Of a stretch of DNA of 64,000 nucleotides, positions 11,685 through 21,943 are shown one piece after another; positions within the stretch are counted from its first letter, which is position 1, and every line of letters starts with the position of its first letter. Both the position numbers and the translations under genes were made by a program. Below the pieces are notes generated by a model. That model saw only the letters and a list, made by a program, of their open reading frames with translations, was not told where the DNA came from and searched no databases. The DNA is taken from NCBI GenBank assembly GCA_963978905.1, contig OZ022261.1, positions 16,093,475 through 16,157,474 on the forward strand. Reading direction: 5' to 3'. This DNA is from Trichostrongylus colubriformis (Eukaryota; Nematoda; Chromadorea; Rhabditida; Trichostrongylidae).

Positions 11685-11790
11685 CAGTCCATTTCAATTA
11701 CGGCTGGCAGGGCGAGGCCTACGGACTTGTATCGATCTCTCTCACCCAACTCTGTGGGCCACGCCCCGTCAGCCTACGGGAACTGGACTG
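11685..11790 (-). mobile_element. MITE, TIR CAGTCCA, TA target site (copy 2)
   Basis: A 106-bp palindromic copy, opposite in orientation to 5308-5432. It has CAGTCC and GGACTG ends, TA on both sides and the shared core AGGCCTACGGACTTGTATCG. Confidence 0.8.
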
Positions 11791-11799
11791 TACCTATCA

Positions 11800-12560
11800 T
11801 GCATATAATTCGTTGCACTTTTCCAGGCTCGACAACTTTCTGAGATTAATGACCATGGACTAGTTTAGCGACGGCAGCTCAGTCTAATCGACCTCTGAGG
11901 GTATCTCCGTGATGTAATCTATAGATTTGATGGAACATGTGGCAGGGTTTGCTTTCGGCCATTTTAGACCTTTCACCCAATCATCATCGCTAATATTTTC
12001 GCAGTTAAGCCTTTTGTGCCCGCATGTGCCGGATTGTGGAAAGTGATTATAAACTTGCCTCGTTTTGCTTCTACAGTTGCCTTGATTTTTGAAATTGGCG
12101 ATTTCGCTGTTCGTTACGAGAAATTATACCCGTGTCCCGAAGTCTCGGTAAGCTCACATGACTCCGCCTGCGGCTGGAGGGCATCATTGCCGGCTGATGC
12201 GGGTCTGTGTCATAAGGTTGAATTCAGCTGTGTGCAAGATGATTTTTCGCCAAGACTTTTCTACTTTCCTATTTGGACCATTCAATACCTCAATACTGTC
12301 TCATTCTTCACCGTCTCATCTCTTTATCTTAGTATCACTGCAATGCTGTCCGCTGGACTGGTAAGCTCATTCATCCTGTCTATTCTTTACAGTCTATGCG
12401 ATCCTCATATGGGCGTTGGTTTTCTTTTAATCTCTAGCTCTTTGTGGCGTAGCAGTTACGTTCATCTTGTTTTATGCTTTACAATTTGGTTTAATTCTTA
12501 TGTCTTTGTTAGTTTTGTTGAAGTTCATGACAGTTGCTACCTCTAAGTGCCTTTTGCCTG
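11800..12560 (+). other. long hydrophobic open frame, probably non-coding
   Basis: A 176-codon open frame (12016-12546) is rich in phenylalanine, serine and leucine, with two GTAAGCTCA donor-like sites. I recognise no family, and the composition fits T-rich non-coding DNA inside the BEL/Pao remnant. A chemoreceptor-like membrane protein fragment cannot be excluded. Confidence 0.2.
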
Positions 12561-12612
12561 ACCTGTTATAGCGCGTCTTCTGGACGCAGAATAAATAAAT
12601 AAATAAATAAAT
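12560..12612 (+). repeat. LINE/SINE-type 3' tail with (AATA)n
   Basis: GCGCGTCTTCTGGACGCAG forms a small hairpin followed by five AATA units. Short tandem 3' tails of this kind are known for RTE-type LINEs and the SINEs they mobilise. No upstream RT is visible, so only the tail is called. Confidence 0.5.
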
Positions 12613-13089
12613 ACTGTGCAAAACACGACGCATGATTTCAGTGGCGTTTATCCACTAATTGGGGTAGATATTGACCGTGATCTGACGTCTTGCTCCAAGT
12701 CGCAAGAGCTCCACTGCTCGCGTTTGTGAATGTTCACAGGCGTAACTTATCACCTAGTACTGGAGTAGCCTGCCGCGGCAACGATATTCTCACACCTCTG
12801 ACAACACTGCACAAGGGATTTCATTTTTGCAACATCTTCACATCGAGTTTTGTTTTCCAGACAGTTTTGGAATAAGATATATTTCCTCATGGTTGTTTTC
12901 AAAAGACGTAATAGAGGGCCTGTTAGCCTCATGCGATCGTAAACCGAATTTATGCACATTTTTTGATGAAGTTCTTGAATTTATGAGGATTAGTGGCGAA
13001 TTTGAATGCGTCGTCTTCCACTTTGTATTCAACATCAGGTGTCTTTATACAGTTTGATTCTACTCTGTCCTCCTTTGGAATTCGCTAAT

Positions 13090-13700
13090 TCACTTATTTT
13101 GAGTTAAAAAATATTCTATGAGGTTCATGCCAATCAGCGAACAATTGCTTAGACTCCTTGTATTTTTGCAAGACCTTTCCCGCTGACTCGGCCCGCGGAA
13201 GAAAGTTATCAACATATGCTCCTCAGCAATTTCACTGGCTATTTTCGTGTTTTTATGCTTGGAAATGCCGAAAGAACCATTTCCAGAGCAGTGGGAGACG
13301 CACACACTCCGAACTTTTTTTTGAGCCCCTACGCTTTTAAATCCCTAATTGACGAGATTGTTCCATGTAGGAGGTAATTTCACGTACTGGTCATAAAAAT
13401 CAACATGAGTCTTCGTGTGAATTTATCAAGCGAATCTGCTCGCTCTGTGTCGCATGTGAGAATAGTTTTGCTGGCTCTGAATGCCAACAAGATGTGGCAT
13501 ATTTTATCAGCAAAGGCTTCTCCTGTGTCGATTCCATCATTCAGAGAAAACTTTTCTTTTTTTAAAAAGATACTTCAAATACAATCCGCAGTGTTGCCTT
13601 CTTCGTGTGTTCCCATACACCGGAATGAGACATGTAATACCCCCCACAGCCTCCCGTCTGAAGATGAGAAGATTTCTATATCCATCGCGATGGTACTTGA
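13090..13700 (-). pseudogene. BEL/Pao reverse transcriptase fragment
   Basis: On the minus strand, from about 13660 downwards: YYMSHSGVWEH and LRIVFE (the RT 'RVVFDAS' strand), then after a frameshift FSLNDGI and ICHILLAFRASKTILTCDTE. Further on come CASPTALEMVL, IASEIAEE and IGMNLIEYFL. These match, in order, the RT blocks of Pao/Cer7-type elements: the SLND block, the ILLRFR block, the region before the YVDN box and the 'MNLREF' block. The YVDN box itself is degraded, and several frameshifts are present. Confidence 0.78.
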
Positions 13701-15123
13701 AGTACTCTGAAGTGCCACATGCTATGCTGAGGATCTTGCAATAAAGAGTATTGGATTGATTCCAGTCTTCTAACTGCCATGCAACAATTGTCTTCCAGCT
13801 CTGTGATGTTTAGTGGGAGAGATGCCGTTACAAAACCGCTATTAACAGAAATTTGCTTAGAGTGCTGTTATAGGTGTTGGTAGACTTTCTCTTCTGACTG
13901 GTACTTTTCGCTGGTATTCCGAGCCACTCGGATTCGATCTCTTTTTGGAGAATTTCCATCTCGATTTGTTGGAATACTGCAGTAATCTGCAAAATACGCG
14001 GTTTTCTGCGTTTTCTGTAGGATATTCCTTTACTGTGTGTGAACCGGTAGCGTTCTCATACTATAGGTTAGAATGGTCACAAACTGATGGAAGTAGTGCA
14101 GTCCTACAAGGACATGTGACGTCTGATGCTTTCCGCGAAGTTTTGTATGAGCCAGGTATATTTTATTTGCCGTCAGGAAGGTTATGCTGGGGCGGCAAAC
14201 TCACGCCAGGAGAACCATTAGTTATTAGTTTGGAGAGCGGGAACAATTCCCTCTTCAAAGCTGTTCCAAATGTAAAGCTTACGGTGTGGCTTTTCCACTT
14301 TTCGATATGGCCACAAGTTTACCACATAGCAAATATTTCTTTTGTTTGTCTTAGTAGCCCTAGCCTTGTGGCTAAAAACTTTTGTATTACTTTTCTTCAT
14401 GCTTTCTTCATGCTCCGGAGAACCATACATTGCCCTCAGCTGTAACCGATACGTATTATGTGTGAGGTGCCAGTATCGTTGGACTATTTGATTTTAGAAC
14501 ACGGTTGACTATAGTTCGCAATAAATCTTCATTTTCCGTCGCAATTATCAGAGGTTCTTTGATTATACATATATCTTTCTTGATTTACCCACTTCGGTTA
14601 TTATCTGCTGTGGATGATTCCATGGTCTTTTTGATCCTTAGTATACTCTCTACAGATGTTTGTATCAACTTTGTAAATAAGAGATATTTAGCGCACAGTG
14701 TTCGCAGTGATCCATGAGGTCCTCAATTGTTTGATTGCTTTGACATATTAGCTTTATTTGATATATCGTATTGTCCTGGAGAAAAGTTCGTGAGATTGGT
14801 TTCTGTCCAAATTGGGTCGTACGTATATCGAACATCATAGCCAGTTGACAACATTTGGTTCACTCATACTTCGATTTGTTCGAAAGTAAATAGGCAGTCA
14901 GCGAAATCAGTCGCTTCTTTTACGTTTACGAGTATCTGAACTATCCACGACCTATTTGCAAGGTGGTGGCACTAAGTTTCTTTAAGTTTTTGATCCACCC
15001 ACAGTTTTGTGGTAGGGGCTGTACTCCTTTTTTGCTGCTAGCTCTCCCTCTGAGAAGTCCTCTTGAAAATACAATTTTTCACGACATCGTATTCCTCATT
15101 GTTATAAACTAGCGTTTCGAATA

Positions 15124-15300
15124 TTGCCCAATACTCAGGAAACTCCTCCAACTTGCCAGAGAATTTGTTCAACGAAGCTTGTGGCGACTTTATCGCGCGC
15201 CTTAGTGCCCACTCTAGTCTATTTGTTCTGCCGATCTTTGATCTTGGTCGGTTTCTTCCGAATTCCTGTCAGTTTTGTTGCTGTGGCTAATTTGCTCGCA
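15124..15300 (-). pseudogene. BEL/Pao gag fragment
   Basis: The minus strand reads LNKFSGKLEEFPEYWAIFET and continues LVYNNEEYD. This is the 'F-x-G ... W/F-x-x-FW-x-x-F' block that opens Pao gag domains. It lies upstream of the RT fragment on the same strand, as expected for a single element running from about 15.8 kb down to 10.3 kb. No zinc knuckle, protease motif or LTR could be recognised. Confidence 0.6.
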
Positions 15301-15799
15301 GTCTTGTTCCCATCGTTTTGAAATTCGACTCGTTTGGTTCGTTTCTGCTGGTTTTCTGAATTATGTATCCTATAAAAACAGCGATAGCAGTACCGTGGAC
15401 AATGAGAAACTCGTGAAGTAAGTCATTCAGATGGAAACTGGCGGTCTGTGAAGACTACATATGGCGCAGTTCCCGTCGTCAGGCGCTCCCAAGCCCCAAG
15501 AACGGCGTAGCGGTTAACAGTTGACGCTTTTGAATGGCAGAATCCCGCCTCCTAGAATCGAGTTTGCTGAAGTATAACTGAGGTATATCGTATCGTATTA
15601 ATGCCGTATCGGTCGAAATGACGTGGTGCTTGACGTGTCAGCTTTCGTGGTGAAATCGTCCACCGGTCAGTGTCATGGATCGAAATGAATGATACAACCG
15701 TATTGCCCTCAACACTGCCTTTAACGCCTATTCTAGTCTGAGCGGACCTTGATTTATCGAGAAGTACTGTGAGCAATTAGCTCGCTTATGAGTCGGCTG

Positions 15800-16330
15800 T
15801 CTCTTGTTGTAAGTAAAACTCTTCTTCAGTTTGCTCAAATTCGTCTATAGAGCCTTTTTTCTCTGACTCGTTCTTGTAATTCTTATATTGGTTTGTGATC
15901 TCAGTGTACAATTTCTGAAGGTTCTATCTTCCTTCTCTAGTTCAACGAGTTCCGCTCCTGATGCGACATTTGCCATAGTTCTCCTCTTCTCCCATTTCAT
16001 GTTCTATAGTCTTTGTATCTATTAAATGAATTCCTTAGCGTCGTTGCGCTTGATACGATCAGTCTGTTGTGAACATAAAAAGTCTTTTCGCCGCTTACTC
16101 TTTGTCAACCTCCACTTTTGCAAAGTAGTAATTCTTCGTTGTTTTTTTTTGTTTTTTTTTTTTGCACGAAGATAGGTAATTCTGTACTGACGTAGTTTTG
16201 CTAGTTGGGCGCGAAAAAGGCACTACTGAATACGGGAGCACTTCCTTCCTTCTCCGGTCTGGGGGGAACTCGCTTTCCGCGAAAAAGATGGTTTCTGGTA
16301 ATGAAGACGTGAGCTTTTTCTCTCTTGTCT
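15800..16330. other. intergenic DNA, nothing recognised
   Basis: T-rich DNA with a poly-T run near 16141-16162. No motif-bearing frames or clear inverted repeats. Confidence 0.35.
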
Positions 16331-16334
16331 TAAA

Positions 16335-16980
16335 GGCAGTGTTAGGGAAAAATCGCTCGGAATGCGAAAAAAAGTGGCGAATATGACGGGCGAGCTGCCA
16401 AAAAACCGAAAACAGAACCCCTTTCCCACGATTGATTCTCGACTTGGACGACCATTCCATCAACACGCGGGTGGCCCGGAGACTCTGCCATTGGCATGTA
16501 TCCAAGTAATCAATGCGCAAAAACAGCGTGGAAATAATACAAAAATTTTAAAAGGTACCTATCGTTGACTGCAGACGAGCTAAGACAACAAGTGCGTATT
16601 GATGGAAAGGAAAAGAAGAATAGAAAAGAAAAAGTCGCGAACTCTGCGGGTAAGCAGCAAAGATCAGAAACACAGAAAAAATTATCAGCTGGTTAGAAAA
16701 GCGTCTGCGACGCTCTGTTTACGAAATACGAAAGCGCGCACCGATCGCTCCAGCCGGCCGCATCGCCTTGGCCCCCCCCCCCAGCCAATCATGGGGAGCT
16801 CGTCGCTAGGAGGCGGGCTGCCCTGAATAAAGGCGGCTTGCCCTGATGAGGCCGCCTCCGCCACAGCTAAAGGGGTCAATTCCACGGGGGACTTCGCCAT
16901 GGCCTTTCAAACCCGTAGTTTTTCAATAAATGACTCCTTTTGGGGTTCCTTATCACCCACATTACCCCTAACACTGTCCT
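16335..16980 (+). mobile_element. TIR element, AGGCAGTGTTAGGG family (copy 3)
   Basis: The best copy. TTAA then AGGCAGTGTTAGGGAAAAAT begins it, and CATTACCCCTAACACTGTCC then TTAA ends it. The interior is collinear with 10993-11660, including the poly-C stretch near 16770 and GCCGCCTCCGCCACAGCT. TTAA on both sides suggests a piggyBac-like target duplication. Non-autonomous. Confidence 0.8.
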
Positions 16981-16983
16981 TAA

Positions 16984-17635
16984 GGAGGTCTCGATTCAAA
17001 TCAAAAAACGGTTTATATTCACTGTCTTATGGGTTCTTTTTACTGTCTTATGAGCTATTACTTCTCAAGGGCCCCCTTTTTACGCTAAGACACCAGAAAG
17101 GTTTTGAGAATTTCGACAGTTGCACCAAAGTGTTGGAGTGGTTCAGAAGAGGAGTACAAGCGAATTTACTGGTAGCACAGTCTCCTGTACACGAAAGTAG
17201 TATAGTGCACAAACAACAGCATGTCACATCCAGCTCCAGGGGCGGGGTCATCGAAATGATGACATCAAATGATTCAATATTTTGGCTACAAAAAACTGGC
17301 GCATATCAAGGGGTTCCACATGGATTTTTTTGCCCATGTAACGAAAACGACCTCCCTTTCTCCGAGGTCCCTCAGTACCTGCTTGACCCTGGCCGCATGA
17401 TTAATACGAGTTTTTCAAGATGTGATGGACTCGCCGCGGTAGGTGGATCGCTATATCTCCATGACTCGTCTGAATTCTTCAGGGCTTGACCAGTACGATG
17501 TCAGAGTTTTAGGAGACAGCTGCCTGCATTGTCTAAAGACGCTCGAAAACCGTTTTTTCCCACCTCTATGGGCGACGCCTCGACAACGGGAAATCCGCTC
17601 ATCGGCTCTATGTTCACTATCCTACTGTATTACTT
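16984..17635. other. intergenic DNA, nothing recognised
   Basis: A long open frame at 16899-17489 begins inside the preceding repeat and has no family resemblance I can see. I treat it as chance. Confidence 0.3.
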
Positions 17636-17639
17636 TCTT

Positions 17640-18350
17640 GAAAACACCGGGAGGGGTAAATTTGGAAGATTGTGGAATGTGAAATTGGGTGTACCTACCA
17701 GCGTAATAGTAGAGAAAGAAGGAAATGAAACGGCGGTAAAAAAACTTGAGATAGGACCCGAAACCTCCTCCTCTCCCGCCCCCTCTGCGACACTAGCCAC
17801 GGGTAGACTGCAGGCAGTTGGGGAGGCTGAACCAGGCGGCCGCGGATGTGGTCCCGTCCTCACCGCGGACTCCGGCTGATGAATGGCTGCACGACCGGGG
17901 GAAGGGTCGATTGGTCGGATTTCAGCTTCGCGGCGTCGCTCTCGCAGCGCCGTCAGGACGACTGGCTGCCGTCGGTTGGGATTCCGCTCAGTATGGACTG
18001 GTATCGTTAGGACCTTCAAAGTTCGCACGTTGGAAGCTTTGGAAGTTCTTATATATTGTGGTTGTTACTGTTTCAACGGATAAAACTACTAACAACAAGC
18101 ATTCCCCGCGCCGCTGGCGGCCGCGCGAAATTTTGACCAATCGACCCCCACCCCACGAGCAGTGCTGCGGGATCGCTATAAGTCTCCAAGCTGGATTTTT
18201 TTAACGCGAGTTAGGTCACACATCACGTCTTTTGAAGTGGGATGTTTGTTTACCGAGAACATGTATTCCCAGTTCTCATTTTTTGCAAACCCCTAACGGT
18301 GCCTTCAGACCTAGGGTAAAAGCGCTCCGGGGTGGGTGAAAAAATTGCCT
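17640..18350 (-). repeat. composite dispersed repeat 'X/Y' (inverted copy)
   Basis: Module Y (17640-17890) is the reverse complement of the block at 33090-33320: it shares the AGAGAAAGAA run, GGGACC/GGTCCC and CACAATCTGCC-like text. Module X (about 18190-18350) matches 32850-33000, with GGTGCCTTCAGACCTA and GGGGTGGGTGAA. Other copies are Y at 48440-48740, inverted Y at 50030-50290, X at 47920-48190 and an X fragment near 51500-51570. No coding capacity is seen; superfamily unknown. Confidence 0.6.
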
Positions 18351-18852
18351 TGGGCAAGAAGGGGCTCCACATGTAGGGTAGTGATTCTCAACTCGGATAG
18401 AAATTTCGCTTTGCATATACCATTGTATTTTTTGAAAATAAAATTTAGTATCTGATAACATCGAGAGCAGAATACAGAAGTAGACCACGAGCGCCTTCGG
18501 TGCACTCGCTCACTGAGTCATCCCAGGTAAACAGCCCATAACTACAGTTAGGAGTCCCGCCGAGGAAAATTTTCAAAAAATGCGCGACCCCCTTCTTCAG
18601 ATTCCGGTATTTGTGTAGTGTCTAACCAGTCAGTGCGACTCATCAAACAAGTTAGAAGCCTACGGTTGAAAGACTGAGACCAGATTAGAGGTAAAAATGG
18701 TACCAAGAGTAAGAAGTCAAGCAAGCCTATGCGGCAGGGCTAAAGGAAGAAAAGAGAAGGATAAACAAGTGTTAAACCAAACAGAATCCATGTAATGCGC
18801 TCCACTGCGATTGCCGCCTCGCTATTGCGGGGACGCGGCGATCGGGGAGACG

Positions 18853-18998
18853 GTCGTTTGGCGCGGCCCCTTGGAGCTAATTTGCCAATGGGGCACTGCC
18901 AAAGCTCCTCCCCTAAAAAGGCTTAGGTAAATCTAGGACAGTCCAGACGGCCCATGCGCCCCATTGGCAAATTAGCTACAAGGGCCGCGCCAAACGAC
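18853..18998 (+). repeat. 146-bp palindrome inside the foldback element
   Basis: Two 41-bp arms (18853-18893 and 18958-18998) begin GTCGTTTGGCGCGG and are inverted with about one mismatch. The spacer contains AAGCTCCTCCC then TAAAAAGGCT, a module also present in the element at 35648-35895. Confidence 0.85.
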
Positions 18999-20903
18999 AT
19001 ACACCCGGCGATCGCACTGGAGAGCACTATCTTCCATCTTCAGTAAATTTAAACTCTTTTGAATACATGTAACTTTACAAAAACTCAATTTTTGGAGATG
19101 ATGGAAACTGCTTACATATTAACTTCCCTAGCCTAATCTACAGGCTGCTTGATTTCCTTATCGCTGCCTAGTCGTGTATGTGGAATTCTAGTCGAGGAAA
19201 ATTTGAAATATTTTCGAATTGTCTCACTTCGTATATAAAGAAGTTATTCTAAAGGACCCAGTCGAGCGATTTTTTCGTTGAAGCGGCGAGACTTTCCCAG
19301 CATTCCTTAGAAAAATGATCCATTCTGTCTGTTATGGCTTCAGCACGGTCAACCTTCCGTCGAGGAATCCTCGACAGGAGGATCGCACTTGGTCCACTGG
19401 GAGGGGAGAGGGGTCTTATCGTTGAGGTTGGCAGCTATCAACGGAATTTCTCAGGCTAAGGGTCTAAAGTGTAAAGGGAGATGTGATAAAACTGACTAAC
19501 TGGGTTGAAACCCGGAACTAATCTAACTTAATCATCATGGAAACCTCATGCATGGCGTCATTGGCAACGGAGCCAACCAATGCCGATAACTCTTTCGCTG
19601 GCCCGCTGACACCGAAACCACGCATGAACATAGAGACCCCTAAAATTCATCAATTAGCCGTGGGAAGCGCTATCTATTTACGGGTACCAGTGTGGATGAA
19701 TGCTCAAGAAACTATGGGATGAAAAGAAAAACTAGCTGATACGTGCTTCTTCCATATCTTACTACGATTTCAAGAACGTTAACTGGTACTAGCGGGCCAC
19801 TATACGGACCGGATCAACGTTTGCATTACCAACAATGTGAATAAAATTCTCATGCGTGGCGCATTCCGCAGCGAGGCCGGCCAACGCCAGTCGCCATCCC
19901 ATTAGATCTTTGGGAGCTAGAGATGTGCAGTGGAGGCATTTTGAAGTTGATGGACCACTTTTTCCAAAGATTGGTGGGAAGATTTAGTCACTTTGGTAAA
20001 AAAAAAATTTCCCTCACCTGACTTCCTTCAAGCTAGCTCCTTCCATTTTAGAGATATGGTATGGTTTAAGTAGCCATGAGAAAGCGACAATCTCGCAGAC
20101 TCGGGGCAACAAATTGCTTTCATATGGTTAAGTTTGAAGGAAATTACGACCATTTGAAGTGAAAAACTTCGAAATTTTTCAAAGTTTTCCTCGAGTAGTA
20201 CTCGGCTGGCTTTCTAAAAATAACTTCTTTCATATCAGAAATATAGTATACTTCAGCAATCATTGGGTAGTGGCAACCCCGCAGACTCCGGACAACCAGA
20301 CCGCACCCATCTGATTGAGTTTGAAGGAAGTTATGACTATTTAAAATGAAACACTTCAAAATTTCCTTGACTGGGTTTCCATATAGAGAACAACGTGACC
20401 ATTGGGAAACCAAACTGCTAATAGCTTGGTCTAAAGAAGGTATCAAGTAAACAGTTCACAGTACTCCGAAAGATGGAGTCTAAGTAAAGTTCTAGGTATT
20501 CAAAAAATGTCCAAATTTAGTAAGAAGAACATGCCGCGCCTCATCTGATCGCCGCGACGCTACCGCAGTAGTGACGCGACGATCGCAGTGGAGCGCATTA
20601 CATGGCTCCTTTTAGTTTCTAACATTTCCATCAATGTTTTTTTTTTCATCCTTTATCTCTGCCGCGTAATGGCATGGCTTTAGGTTTTCCCCTTTGTCAT
20701 CAGAGGCCGAGCACATTATCCATGGTCGGCGACCCTTTCGTTTGGAATATACTTACTGTGTTTTGTTTGGTTCCTATTTCTCTCAATTTGTCAATTGCTT
20801 GGCCTCATTATTTTGTTTTTTTTTGATCGTAGTCATGTTCGTGGCCTGGCCACAGGATCCCCTATGATACAACAGACAAACGACCCAGATTAATATAGAT
20901 TTA

Positions 20904-21146
20904 TTACAGGTTGAGTATCAGTGATGGCGCAATAATAGATCGTAGTTCTTGGAGATCCTTGGGGTCGTGTCTGGCGACGGGAAGGTGTTGGGACCATGAG
21001 GCGACGTCTGGCGAACAGGCAGGATCGGGCTCGACGAGGTGGTAGACGGTGGCGGCCGCGTTTCTCTCCTCTCGAACCACCGGGACGGCGACCTTACATA
21101 CTGCCGCATTAATAACGCGATCCCGAAGATTTGGGTGACTCAGCAT
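20904..21146 (-). other. GC-rich 80-codon open frame, unassigned
   Basis: A GC-rich minus-strand frame, unlike its AT-rich neighbours, lies within the right half of the foldback region. The predicted peptide has no motif I recognise. A piece of unidentified retroelement is possible; chance is equally likely. Confidence 0.2.
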
Positions 21147-21345
21147 TCATGGGAATCTACTCCCGCGAATGCTTACACCGTAGGCTCTTAATTTCCTTGG
21201 TGAATCGCACTAGCCTGGTAGAAACCACAGAAATAACGGAACCTGAAGGAGTGCTGTATGGAGGTCCCCTCTTGGGGGGGGGGGGGGAGGTCGAGTCCTT
21301 CGAAAATTTTCCTCGACACCACGCTTGACCCTGCCCCGAATACTG

Positions 21346-21943
21346 CAGGCGTAGATTAGGACTACATTTACCCCTCCTAAAGCCCTCCCAAATGCGAGCG
21401 CGATTAGTTGCAATTCCTTTCGAGTACATTATTCACATTTCCTAGCTTCAATGGACTGTGTACATTTGTACTTGTTGCTTGAGCGAGAATGTCCACTGCT
21501 ATACATCATGCAGTTTTGATCTTTCTTAGTACTTCTTGCAGTTCCGTAAAATCCTCGGAATGATTGCGTTGTTCCTATGCGCACTACCTAACAGATTCCT
21601 TATTGAATGCTTCGCAGCATTAGAAAATTAGGTGGTGTTTTTCATTATATCTGACGTCATCCCTATTTTAAAGGGCGCACTTTGCTCCAGTTCACGCCCT
21701 ACCGTATGCTTCATGACACGTTGATTTTGCGATAACAACGGTTCAGTGTTCAGTTGGAGGTGGTTTTTGGTAAATCATTTTACTATTCATTTAATGGCAG
21801 ATTTCGCTAAGTTCCCCATTCATTTCTGGCGTGAAAGTCTCCATTCATTTGTGGCTTGGTTTCTCTTTTACATTATTGTAGCGATGTTCGCTTTGACTCC
21901 TGGGTGCACCATTTCAATGTATGTTTCATGTTTTGCAGGTAAC
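21346..21943. promoter_or_regulatory. upstream region of ribophorin II gene, with likely SL acceptor
   Basis: No coding motif. ATGTTTTGCAG at about 21928-21938 lies five bases before the start codon at 21944, a good place for spliced-leader addition. No TATA box or other element can be assigned by eye. Confidence 0.45.

Larger units (their letters stand above)
18545..21345 (+). mobile_element. large hAT-like foldback element (copy A)
   Basis: Modules of the left part recur in reverse order and orientation on the right. The end module GAGGAAAATTTTC plus CCAGTCAGTGCGACT (18560-18700) recurs inverted at 21195-21345. The TGTAATGCGCTCCACTGCG block (18790) recurs inverted at 20560-20605. A roughly 180-bp unit (19130-19300) recurs inverted, twice in tandem, at 20040-20460. 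The right end is GCTTGACCCTG, the terminus of copy B at 45874-47593; the left end is degenerate. The centre (about 19300-19870) matches 47240-47540. No transposase is visible. Confidence 0.65.

Noticed and set aside
12016..12546. 176-codon hydrophobic open frame as a chemoreceptor gene
   Set aside because: No GPCR motif, biased T-rich composition and a position inside retroelement debris.
16899..17489. 196-codon open frame as a gene
   Set aside because: Starts inside a TIR element and has no recognisable domain or splice partners.
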